From assembly GCA_922989275.2 (NCBI GenBank), contig OV277864.1, forward strand, positions 41,105,550 through 41,169,549: a DNA stretch of 64,000 bases, written 5' to 3'. A program made the translations under genes and the position numbers. Origin of the DNA: Gari tellinella. Lineage: Eukaryota; Mollusca; Bivalvia; Cardiida; Psammobiidae. How positions within the stretch are numbered: the stretch's first letter is position 1; each line of letters opens with the position of its first letter. The notes under the pieces are model-generated. The model did no database searches. It was given only the letters and a program-made list of their open reading frames with translations, and had not been told where the DNA came from. Below, piece after piece: positions 51,537 through 60,942 of this stretch.

Positions 51537-53065
51537 AGAACAGAACAGAACAGAACAATAATTTTATTTGACTTGTACACAAGATACATCGTCATACTTG
51601 TACAATACAATTTAAATACAAACTTTTACGTGAATCAATAGGCTTATCCAAACCTATACCAATATACATGATATACATATACGTTGTTCTTTGTCTCTGC
51701 TGGGAGAGCAAAAACTTATCATACTATGGATTTAATAAAGCTTACTTAGTTCTTAAACAAAGAGATCTGGGTCCAAGCTTATAAAGCGTTTGAGCCGAGT
51801 CCGAGATCGCACACAAGCCCCTGATCGGTCAGATTTGAGTATCTGCTCAACTCCGACCAATAAGAAGCCTGAGGCCGATCCCAAACCTAACTCAAACGTC
51901 TCCTAAGCATGGGGTCTGGTCATTTTAGAAAGAAAGTATAAATTACTCTTGTACAATATTAACATATCTGCTTCTAAACTAAATGCTTCTTTAGTAAATA
52001 AAGCTAAGTTTCGTAGTATTTTCTTATCATGACTAAGATACATGTGGCATAATTTAAACATTGATGGTCTTACAAAGTAGAATTTATCTAGATATTTAAG
52101 TCTTATCTCGTTGTAAATTGGACAGACACAAATAAAGTGATAAATATCTTCTATGTCCAAAAGATTACAAAAAGTACAAATTCTCTCGTTTCTTGGAATT
52201 CTATTAATGCCATAACGTCCGGTCTGGATTCAAAGAGAATGAGATGATAACCTTAACTTTGTTATATAAAGTCTTAGGTCGTGGGGTACAACATCTAGAT
52301 ATAGCTCATATGAAAAATTGGGTTTAAAGTGCTTATACTCTTCCAAAATAGGACTGTTTTGTATTGACTCATGCCATTCCTGAACAAAACAATCAACTAC
52401 ACGCTGTTTGAATAAAGCCGGGAATGTTTTAACCGCAGCTGGATTCAAATTATTAAAAATCTCAGAAAAACCATAAATATCAAGCAAATGTTTAACCTGC
52501 CAAACCCAATTTTTCTTACCCTGTTCGAAGTCTCCCATAGCCAAGTTATAAATCTATTCAAAATTATGTTGTCTGTTTGAGTTACCTTTTACCAATATTT
52601 AATTACATTATAAAATCGGGTAATAAAAAGAGGATAGCGACATAGTTCCCCATAAACACCAATGGTACTTGAATTTATTGGAATGTTTAGAATGCGTTTG
52701 CAAAACTTAAGGTGAACCCTCTCAATATCTTTTAATTTGGTAAAACCCGACGAGTAATTCAAAATGGAACCCACAAACGAGTCAAATAATTGGCAAAGCG
52801 TTTTGGGCTTTAAAGGCACTCTACTACAATTAACTAGTAAGGTATACAGTGCCTTTAAAGCTTTACCAATAACGAACTCATTATTGGCACCAAAGTTACC
52901 ATTATACTTTAATACAGTTCCAAGGTAGTTGAATGTATCAACATTTTCAATAGGCAAACCATTGTAGGTCCATTTTTCATCTTAACGCAGAGCAATTCGT
53001 TTTCTAAATACCATGACTTTTGTTTTTGCGTTATTTACTTCAAGACCCCATTGTTGACAATATTA
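51537..53065 (-). pseudogene. Non-LTR retrotransposon (LINE) reverse transcriptase 3' part, decayed
   Basis: Minus strand, 5'-truncated at about 53065. The first residues, CQQWGLEVNNAKTKVMVFRK, are the end of the reverse transcriptase catalytic domain, followed after one stop by WTYNGLPIENVDTFNYLG and then RVHLKFCKRILNI (52957-52589). A frameshift leads to NWVWQVKHLLDIYGF and FKQRVVDCFVQEWHESI (52544-52230). Another leads to RIPRNERICTFCNLLDIED and YHFICVCPIYNEIRLKYL (to 51903), the C-terminal Cys/His block of L2/CR1-like elements. The 3' region ends in AATAAAATTATTG and a TTCTG pentamer tail (51537-51556). At least two frameshifts and one stop; not functional. No endonuclease part is present. 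Confidence 0.85.
51767..51900. repeat. M palindrome inside the LINE 3' region
   Basis: GGGTCCAAGCTTATAAAGCG, GACTCAAATCTGACC-type sequence and AACTCAAACGTC; pairs GGTCAGATTTGAGTAT with related sequence at 55571-55660. Inserted between the stop codon and the pentamer tail. Confidence 0.5.
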
Positions 53066-53399
53066 GAATTGAAACAACTTTGACTAACTATAGTTTATTT
53101 ATGTCTGTTTCTTCACTCATGTCCTTAATTGACAATGACGATGACACAGTATTTTGGTGATTCGAAAATTAGTATAAAATATATGCCCAGTGAGCCGTGC
53201 GATTTTTACGGACCTTTATACTTTGCACGTTTATGTGATAAATGTTAGTAATTTAGAAGATATCACTACAGTCGTGAAACTTAAGTGACACATGTACTTC
53301 TAATACTGCAATACCCAACACACAATTAAGCCTATCAATTAGTGTACATTTAGATATACATTGTACTATTGTTCACGCCATATGGTAGACCCATTCTAT

Positions 53400-53955
53400 C
53401 ATATTAATAATTTTATCTATTGATACTCTCTGCTCTCAGGTTGAATGCACAGAACTTACACTTTGAAAAAACAATGGCTGTGTTTACATCGCTACAAAAC
53501 AGTCGATAACATAAACTATATGTCGGTGTTACACAATGATGGTTCAAGATGTTCTGACTTCTGAATTCTCTATACAGTGGACATATCATAATAAAGTGAA
53601 ACTCATTTTCAAACGATTGACTGTCACAAAAAAGAACACACTCTATCTTCTAATGGTCTATTAGGCTATATCATGTCAACCAATTTCAACCACCAATCTT
53701 GAGTAGAGTATCTCAACCCTTAGCCCGCCAAATAAATTGTCGTCTGCTATATTTCTCGTCTGCTTCAAGTTTCAAAGTGCTTCAAAGTTGCTCAACATTG
53801 CTGAAAATGTTGTCCGAGTGTCAAACAGCTTGGATCCGGATGAGACGCCGAGTTACTCGGCGTCTCATCCGGATCCAAGCTGTTTGCATATGGAGCTATA
53901 GTCGTGAGTGGCAGGCTAAGGGTTAATCTTGCCAGTACTATTTGATTTTCACAGG
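53400..53955 (-). pseudogene. Second LINE C-terminal fragment, split by an A element
   Basis: Minus strand: ECVLFCDSQSFENEFHFIM then CPLYREFRSQNILN and NTAIVFSKCKFCAFNLRAE (53700-53420). This has the same Cys/His block layout as the neighbouring LINE (C-x-x-C ... E-x-x-H-F ... C-P-x-Y ... R) but is a different lineage. Upstream of the A element, DLFYKTYAWTQDSKLRL and CENQIVLARL may be its continuation. Stops and shifts throughout. Confidence 0.6.
53713..53926 (+). mobile_element. A element (young copy) inserted in the LINE fragment
   Basis: AACCCTTAGCCCGCCAAATA to GGCAGGCTAAGGGTTAA. TTAA is intact on the right; the left site reads TCAA, so one base has changed since or at insertion. Near-identical to 18601-18814. 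Confidence 0.88.
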
Positions 53956-55149
53956 TAAATTATAATACATGCAAACGTAGTTTGCTGTCTTGGGTCCAGG
54001 CATATGTTTTGTAAAATAAATCTCCCTTTTCCAGAATCAGCTACAGAACCATGCCATTATTGTTTGGAAAAATCAATTAAATTTTGCTTTAAATGTACAT
54101 AAACAATCTAACATTTTTAACACCATCATTTAACCGGAGACATGAATAAGTGCTGGACGTTTGTAGCCCAAGTAATACGTAGAACTTCATTGACTCATTT
54201 TAACATGGCAGTTCACTACATTGGAATAGAAACCTACTTTTCCCATCTTTTGAAATTTTAACCAGGATTTGATTCAACGGCAAAATATTTAACATACAGA
54301 GGATATCTTCCACATTCTCCTCTAACAAACACATAAAACGTATTGGATGGAAATTTCAATTAAATTCTACATAACAGAACTGATCTTGAACATATTCAAT
54401 TTGTTTACAATATTCATGTCCTCATATTTTCGAACTATTTAATAAAAAATTGGGTTTATCATTGTACGTACACGTGTAAAATAGTTTGAACAATTCTTTC
54501 TTTTCAAAATAACCTAGATTGTGTTGCAGCTTAAATTATTATTATAATTGCTTGCGATGCTAAACCTTTTCCCGCATACGTCAATATAAATTTTGGTCGG
54601 AAATAGAAAACCATATATTTATACATAGAAACAGTTTATAAAGTGGGCATAATATAGTTTCTGACCAGGCAAAGTGATACAATTTACTGGCCAGTATCCA
54701 TGGAGTATTTCGTTATTAAGCCAACAGTGAATACCCTTATCAGGCGCCGCATGATCTGATTCTACACTGTTTATTGAAAGAAATAGCAATATAAAAATGA
54801 AATATGAAAATTTAGACCAGGTACCCCTTAGATCAAAATGGGCTGATCGAATGTATAAGAATGGCAGAATCCACACATGGATTAAGAAGGACAAGAGCTA
54901 TCTTTTGAGTAGTATACTTGTATCTCAGAAAAATTCCATAATTGACTTTTATATAAACCTTTGTTTGTCCCGTGATACTCCCAAAATCACTTCGCAAAAA
55001 CCTTTATTGTTCTAGATTATTTTTAATTTATTTATTATATTTCTTTAGTCAAAATACCTATTTCTAAAATCCATGTATGTGAATGGCCATGCGTCGTAAC
55101 TTGTCATTACAATCGTAAGGCTTCGTGAAAAGATTTTGAAATGTAAATA
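53956..55149. other. Unassigned
   Basis: A decayed core 1/3 trace around 54725-54775 (CTTATCAGGCGCCGCATGATC, TCTACACTGTTT). The two overlapping frames at 54619-55015 are not credible. Confidence 0.4.
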
Positions 55150-55279
55150 CAGTCGAACTTCGATATCTCGAACTCGGTTAAATCGAACATCCCGAATTTC
55201 AAAGTTAAAACGTGGCTTAGCCACGTTTTAACTTTGAAATATGGGTATGTTCGACCTAACCGAGCATGAATTTCGACTG
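55150..55279 (+). mobile_element. E element, compact 130-bp palindrome
   Basis: CAGTCGAACTTCGATATCTC to GAGCATGAATTTCGACTG, TA both sides. The stem from GGTTAAATCGAACATCCC through AAAACGTGGC / GCCACGTTTT to GGGTATGTTCGACCTAACC pairs almost throughout. Confidence 0.85.
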
Positions 55280-55415
55280 TAACTCGTAAACCGCGACACG
55301 CGGCGTCTCACCAGGAACCATACTGTCTGACACTATGTTCATATTTTGAAGAAAACAATAATAAGGAGAGTATTTCGAAAACTAACGTCTTTATGCCTGC
55401 ATTAACCCCCATAGT

Positions 55416-55468
55416 GTCACTACTCATTATAATCGTAATCTCGAGACGATTCTAATGAGTAGTGACAG
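55416..55468. repeat. Core 4 hairpin
   Basis: GTGTCACTACTCATTATAATC / GATTCTAATGAGTAGTGACA around CTCGAGACG; carrier ends not visible. Confidence 0.65.
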
Positions 55469-55570
55469 TGCAGACGTTGATCGGAGGGCTCTTGTAGGAA
55501 TCTTCTGATCAGAGTCTCCATTGTTTGTCGTTTTGCAAATTATTGTTAAAATCAACTCTAACTAGTCAAA
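55469..55570. mobile_element. H element part with core 3
   Basis: GCAGACGTTGATCGGAGGGC / TTCTGATCAGAGTCTCC then TTTTGCAAATTATTGTTAAAA and CTAGTCAAAATTGG; the core 4 hairpin stands where its left end should be. Confidence 0.55.
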
Positions 55571-55660
55571 ATTGGCTCCAAGGTTATAAAGCTATTGAGT
55601 TGAGTCTGAAGTTGTTCTCAAGCATTTGATTGGTCAGATTTGAGCATACAATGGAAAGAT
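55571..55660. repeat. M element half
   Basis: AAGGTTATAAAGCTATTGAG, GAGTCTGAAGTTGTTCTCAAG, GGTCAGATTTGAGCAT; no second half here. Confidence 0.5.
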
Positions 55661-55805
55661 GTGCATGAAGAAATTTATCTCCGTTCCTCTTTTCCAAGGG
55701 CAGACATTTCCAATGGGAGATAATTAAACTTTACTGTAACAGGCTCTGTGCCTTGTAAACTGCTTCTACACCCTTCATTGAAAATTTAACAAAACTAATG
55801 TAATA

Positions 55806-56049
55806 CAGTGGAGAATCTGTTATTCTTTCCCGTTTAAACGCAAACGTACGCACGCAAAGCGCTAAAACGTACAAAAGAACAACTTTTGGACAATTCTGAT
55901 ATTTCATGTTTATCTTGGTGGCAAACAGTTTGAAGCCTGATCAGACGCCGGGTTACCCGGCGTCTGATCTGGCTCCAAACTGTTTGCACTGCAAATAATA
56001 GTTTTAGCGTAAACGCGTTTATTGGGAAAGAATAACGTTTTCTCCACTG
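55806..56049 (-). mobile_element. C element, complete, reverse
   Basis: CAGTGGAGAATCTGTTATTC to AATAACGTTTTCTCCACTG; core 1 apex GCCGGGTTACCCGGC. Very similar by eye to 60382-60627. Confidence 0.85.
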
Positions 56050-56465
56050 TATGCATGAAGAGACATTTTTCTGTTCTTCCATTTCCACGGGAGATAATTT
56101 AACTTAACTTATCATGCATTATAGCTCACAATCCTCATAAGCGCAGCTCCTCCTACACTGTTCATCCTGTTTTCACTACATTTCACAGGTTGATAGAGTA
56201 CAATCTACAACAATAAGAAATATATTTCCAATCCACCATTTACAAGGGGATATATTTCCAAACGTAGATAATGGTTTCGCATAAGTGCTGCGTGGGATCG
56301 GGGATATTAGTTAGCCTCTAGGTGAAAGTTCTCGTTTGTTTCGTTCCAGAGTATACATGTGTGTGTGTTGTTTCGTTCCTTTGCAGACTCCGTATAAGGG
56401 GACATTTCTTTTACTTTTATTATTATGATTGAACAAAAGAGTTTCCGATCTTAAGAACTGAGCCC
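56050..56465. other. No feature recognised
   Basis: No supported gene or repeat. Confidence 0.4.
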
Positions 56466-56719
56466 CAGGGCTGCCATAACTTGACATGAAAAATCCTGAG
56501 ATTTCGAAATTTGCTTTTTTCAAATTGCGAATTTACGAATCGTACCTTTACCCCATAGCCTATTTCTAGTTTTGTTGAAACGTGACTACTTAAAGCAGGC
56601 TGGAAGTAAAGTAGAATCCGCCTTATGGCGCATTCTGCTTTACTAAGCATGCTTTAAGCTACCATATACAAGAAAAAAATCCGAATATTTAGGAAAAATC
56701 CGGAGAAATGGCAGCCCAG
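56466..56719 (-). mobile_element. J element, complete, reverse, 6-bp duplication GAGCCC
   Basis: CAGGGCTGCCATAACTTGAC to GGAGAAATGGCAGCCCAG with GAGCCC at 56460-56465 and 56720-56725. The interior is a reversed B-like body: TACCTTTACCCCATAGCC, core 2 with apex CCGCCTTATGGCGC, TAAGCTACCATATAC. Confidence 0.85.
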
Positions 56720-56725
56720 GAGCCC

Positions 56726-57566
56726 TAAGAATACCATATATTCACTGAGCACTGTAATAGTCTATTAATATATATCTGCATGTAGTACCGGTATTACCAC
56801 TGACAGATAATTAGCTGGACTGAATTTCTGTTCCTAATCCCCTAATTTCCATTCAAAGTTGTTTTTTTCGTTTATTTTCGTTTTATTCTAAAGGTCAAGC
56901 GACCCTGTTCAATCTTAGAAAATATGTCGCCCGCTGCCACGTGACACCCTCTGGCAACGTCCACAGGAAGTGCACAAAAATAGATTTGTAAAAAATAGGT
57001 ACTTTATCCATGTATGCTTCTTATTCTACACTGCCAAAATAGTTTTTCTATAAACATCATAACTTAAGGCGAACGCAGATGAATGTTTTCGTGACTACTC
57101 TCAGACGAAAGTAATGAAAAGGTTGAATATGAAATCATGACAAAATTAATAAAACGTTACATCAAATAATCTATAGATACGCCTTTTGCGCATTTAATTC
57201 CGCGACTGAAGATAATTGATCATTGTATACAGTTTAAAATTTATTATTGCAGGAAACCCTTATTTAAATGTCTTTTAATAAGCATTTTATCATTGTGTTT
57301 TATGAAAGGTGTGTATAGTACGATTACTATCACAATATTCGTTACTTCTTACCACATTATTTTCTATGATTTTGATTCGTTTTAGAATAGATACTTGCTA
57401 ATACATGTAGTTAGTTATATTGTGCACCACATGAATTCGCCTATTAAAAACACCAAACAATTGACACACTCAAGACGAAAATGTCACAGACTCTACATGA
57501 TACCTAGCTATACCCATTAGATCACATAACTTGACAATATTAACAAAAGGCACCTATTTTCATATA
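56726..57566. other. Unassigned, with a B scrap
   Basis: ATAGATACGCCTTTTGCGC and CCGCGACTGAAGATAATTG at 57170-57235 are B left flank; otherwise nothing recognised. Confidence 0.4.
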
Positions 57567-58081
57567 CATTGGAGAAGACATTAAATTAGTTTTTGTTTAA
57601 ACGCAAACGAAACCCAAACGCAATGCATTTAAATGGCTCAAATGACAACTGTTGGACAATTTTGACTTGTTTTAAAATAAGTGGCAAAAGGTTTAGAGCC
57701 TGATCATACTCCGGGTTACTCTGATCTTGGTACTCTGATATTGCCTCTGATCTGGCTCCAAACTGTTTGCAATTGAAAATAATAGTTTAACCCTTTCTCT
57801 TATAGAAGCGACTTTTAGCACATGCATTTTATTCATCCGCTGAAGAAAATAGTTCCAATAAATATCGTAATAAATATGTGTTATATTTAATACTTTCCTT
57901 ATTTTAGCAGTTAATAGCTTAAAGCAGGCTGAAAGTAAAGCAGAATGCGCCATATGGCGCATTCTGTTTTACTTTCAACCTGCTTTGAGTAGTCACCTGA
58001 TTTCAAAACAAGAAACATGCTATGGGGGAAAGGGTTAAGCGTAAACGCCTTTTTGGGGAAAGAATAACGTCTTCTCCACTG
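57567..58081 (-). mobile_element. C element split by a B element
   Basis: CATTGGAGAAGACATTAAATT to AATAACGTCTTCTCCACTG; the core is decayed (GATCATACTCCGGG). The body AATAATAGTTTTAGCGTAAACG is broken at its TTAA by 57788-58038. Confidence 0.75.
57788..58038 (-). mobile_element. B element nested in C
   Basis: TTAACCCTTTCTCTTATAGAA to TATGGGGGAAAGGGTTAA, intact TTAA duplication; core 2 apex GCGCCATATGGCGC. Confidence 0.88.
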
Positions 58082-58317
58082 TGCAACGTATCATGCAAGT
58101 AATGGATTATACATGTACACCAAAACGTAAATTTGTCTGCAGTGTTTGCCAGTCCAAATAAAGTCTGCTGACTGCATGGGTCATTATTGTCAGATATGAA
58201 CGCCAACTTTCTTTATCTTTGTAAAAGTGTACTTATTCACCACACCATTATATCAGAGCAAATGAAAATAGCATTATGACATGAAACTAAGAGACGGGAG
58301 ACTGCAGTTTATATGTA

Positions 58318-58686
58318 CAGTGAAACCCCTCTAAACCGGAACCTCTTAATACCGGAATTTCTCTCTAAACCGGACAAAAACGTTGGTCCCGTTTCAAACC
58401 CTTTTTTATTTTAACCCATTAAACCACAAATACGCCTTTTTGCTACCTTGATTTATTCGTACACTGAATATGTATTGTCAGAAATAATTTCTATATTCTA
58501 GCAGTAGGTGATGGCTTAAAGCAGGTTGAAAGTAAAGCAGAATGCGCCTTAAGGCGCATTCTGCTTTACTTTCAACCTGCTTAAAGTGACCAACTTTCTT
58601 CCTTAAAACCCCTCTAAACCGGAAACCTATCTAAACCGGACATTTATTTTGTCCCCACTCATGTCCGGTTTAGAGGGGTTTCACTG
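58318..58686. mobile_element. F element (CAGTGAAACCCCTCTAAACC ends) split by a B element
   Basis: TA-flanked inverted ends CAGTGAAACCCCTCTAAACC / GGTTTAGAGGGGTTTCACTG, with internal CTCTAAACCGGAC repeats. This end sequence is characteristic of pogo/Tigger-type mariner relatives. A B copy (58411-58606) interrupts it. Confidence 0.75.
58411..58606 (-). mobile_element. B element nested in F, right terminus lost
   Basis: TTAACCCATTAAACCACAAAT; perfect core 2 (GCGCCTTAAGGCGC). It stops at TTTCTTCCTTAA without the GGGGTAATGGG end, yet on a TTAA. Confidence 0.75.
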
Positions 58687-59359
58687 TATATCTATTCACT
58701 TGAGAAATTTTACCATTACTGGTATACGAATTTGTATAAGTTATCTAGTACTGTTTTAGAGATATGGTCATGTCAATAAGGTTTTCATGGATTGTTAGAA
58801 ACTCAGACAGATAGACGGACAAAGAAACACGTTGATTACATTGTATTGCATTTAAAGTTAAGTATCTATACGCATTGAAAATATGTTTTGTTTTATGATT
58901 TGGCTATTTTGCACAACTTTGATCACTGAAATGTCACAGACTCTACTAAACAGAAATTTATAACCTAAAATAAATATCAAATTTGCCATGGAAATATTAA
59001 AGTATGAGATTTTATATATATCTACAGTCTAGCACTGGTAAGTCGCGCTTAGCATGATAAGCGTTAATAACGAGAGTGTGTAACCCTGTTGTTAAGTTAC
59101 TTTGTTGTTTCACATGTATCTCTTTTCTATGGTATACTTTGTTTTAAGAAAATATATTTATATAATTTCATATACAATCTATAGTCTGGTTCACTATCTC
59201 CTATAACTCTGATTAGGAGTCATTTGATATATGAAATAATCAAACATCCGGGGACCTGACTAATAAAATCTACTGGGCTGCTACACTTTCGCTGTCCTGC
59301 TCTGTAACAATAACATTTACAAACTTGGCCAGTTTTGGATACCGATCAGAATGGAAATA
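58687..59359. other. Unassigned, I-end scrap
   Basis: TAAGTCGCGCTTAGCATGATA at 59040-59060 resembles the I right end. No supported gene. Confidence 0.4.
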
Positions 59360-59605
59360 CAGTAGAGAAATGTTATTCTTTCCCGATTAAAAGCAAAGAA
59401 ATGCAAACGCATCGCAATAAAACGTAGAAAAAGACAACATTTTCGACAATTCTGAATATTTATGTTAATATGAGTGGCCAACAGTTTGGAGCCTGGTCAG
59501 ACGCCGGGTTAGCCGGCGTCTGATCTGGCTCCAAACTGTTTGCAATGGAAATAATAGTTTTAGCGTAAACGCGTTTATTGGGAAAGAATAACGTTTTCTC
59601 CACTG
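59360..59605 (-). mobile_element. C element, complete, reverse
   Basis: CAGTAGAGAAATGTTATTC to AATAACGTTTTCTCCACTG; core 1 59478-59543, apex GCCGGGTTAGCCGGC. Confidence 0.82.
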
Positions 59606-59619
59606 TACGTGTACTTGTT

Positions 59620-59668
59620 GTAGCGTAAACGCAATTATTGGGAAAGGAGAATAACGTATTCTTCACTG
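59620..59668 (-). repeat. Tandem extra copy of the C right end
   Basis: GTAGCGTAAACGCAATTATTG to AACGTATTCTTCACTG, 15 bp after the intact right end. Confidence 0.75.
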
Positions 59669-60381
59669 TAAAACAGACACCGCCTTCCTAAACCTAGACC
59701 AATTTGCTTGGTCAGAGGCAGCATTCTTCGTTGGCGTTTGGTGAATGAAAAAGCAGGAGCTGTAATACAGTTTATAGTAGACGGTTTTGGAGTGTTGTTG
59801 CAGTTATTAAGTTTAACTTTATTTCCCGGTACACGTGTGGGACTTGTACAATAAGCTGACAGTCATATGCTGAAATGGTAAACTCATTTACAATGGGAAT
59901 TTCCTAAACAATATCCAATACGAACATTTAGGAGCAAGTTCAGATGTCATGTACATCGGCGTCAGATCAGACTCCCAAACTGTTTACAAATAGCCAAATA
60001 GCAAGTGTACTCTGGGTAAGGCTAAGAATTGGTAAAATATCTTTTGCTTGCAAAATCATTTTAAACAAAAAACAAACCCAATCATTTGTGGATTGTTTTA
60101 GCTCCTTATTTAATTTGATAAGTTGTTTAAATTGTTCGCTCTATGTGGGAAATTTCCAATATTTACGACTCCCTTTCAAATTAAATAAGTACATACATAT
60201 GATACCATTGTAATTTTTTATGTAAAATATGACCATATTTTAGAAGAAATATTTAGTGTGATTCATTTTGTCAATACTTTCTGTACATGGCGAGTCTAGC
60301 AGTTTGCCATTTGTTTCTGTAAAGCAAATGTGTGGGCCTCCCAATGAGAATGTTTTATTTGCCCTGTCAGTACACAGGGTA
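59669..60381. other. Unassigned
   Basis: A half core 1 (GGCGTCAGATCAGACTCCC then AAACTGTTTACAAATAG) near 59958-59995; otherwise nothing recognised. Confidence 0.4.
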
Positions 60382-60627
60382 CAGTGGAGAATCTGTTATT
60401 CTTTCCCGTTTAAACGCAAACGTACGCAAACGCAAAGCGCTAAAACGTAGAAAATAACAACGTTTGGACAATTCTGATATTTCATGTTTATCTTGGTGGC
60501 AAACAGTTTGGAGCCTGATCAGACGCCGGGTTACCCGGCGTCTGATCTGGCTCCAAACTGTTTGCACTGCAAATAATAGTTTTAGCGTAAACGCGTTTAT
60601 TGGGAAAGAATAACAGATTCTCCACTG
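60382..60627 (-). mobile_element. C element, complete, reverse, upstream of the receptor gene
   Basis: CAGTGGAGAATCTGTTATTC to AATAACAGATTCTCCACTG, TA both sides, 315 bp before the receptor ATG. Core 1 60500-60565, apex GCCGGGTTACCCGGC. Confidence 0.87.
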
Positions 60628-60942
60628 TACATTGGTTCACGTCTACGTGTTCTTAACCAAACAAAAGTGAGGGATTTACTTTTCAGTTTGACAATACACA
60701 ATTGACACACCGTTACTGTACATAATCATATATGTTCATGTTTAAAATTAAGCCATTTAAATTTACAAAAACCTCCGACAGGCTTGCGTTTTTTGTACAT
60801 AGGCGTCAAGATTTAAAACGTAACAAACATTTGTTTTCGCTTAATTTGTCCTTTTAAAGAAATGATTATACCACATTTAAGTAATAAAATTTTAACAATG
60901 ACACATAGCATACTTTAAAAATACATTTTAGGTTAAATCTAG
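60628..60942 (+). other. 5' flank of the receptor gene
   Basis: AT-rich; no clear TATA box or other promoter motif. The sequence before the ATG (TTAAATCTAG ATG) gives a weak initiation context. Confidence 0.3.

Noticed and set aside
18601..53926. CRISPR array from repeated palindromes
   Set aside because: Copies are kilobases apart with transposon ends and target duplications; no regular spacers or cas genes.
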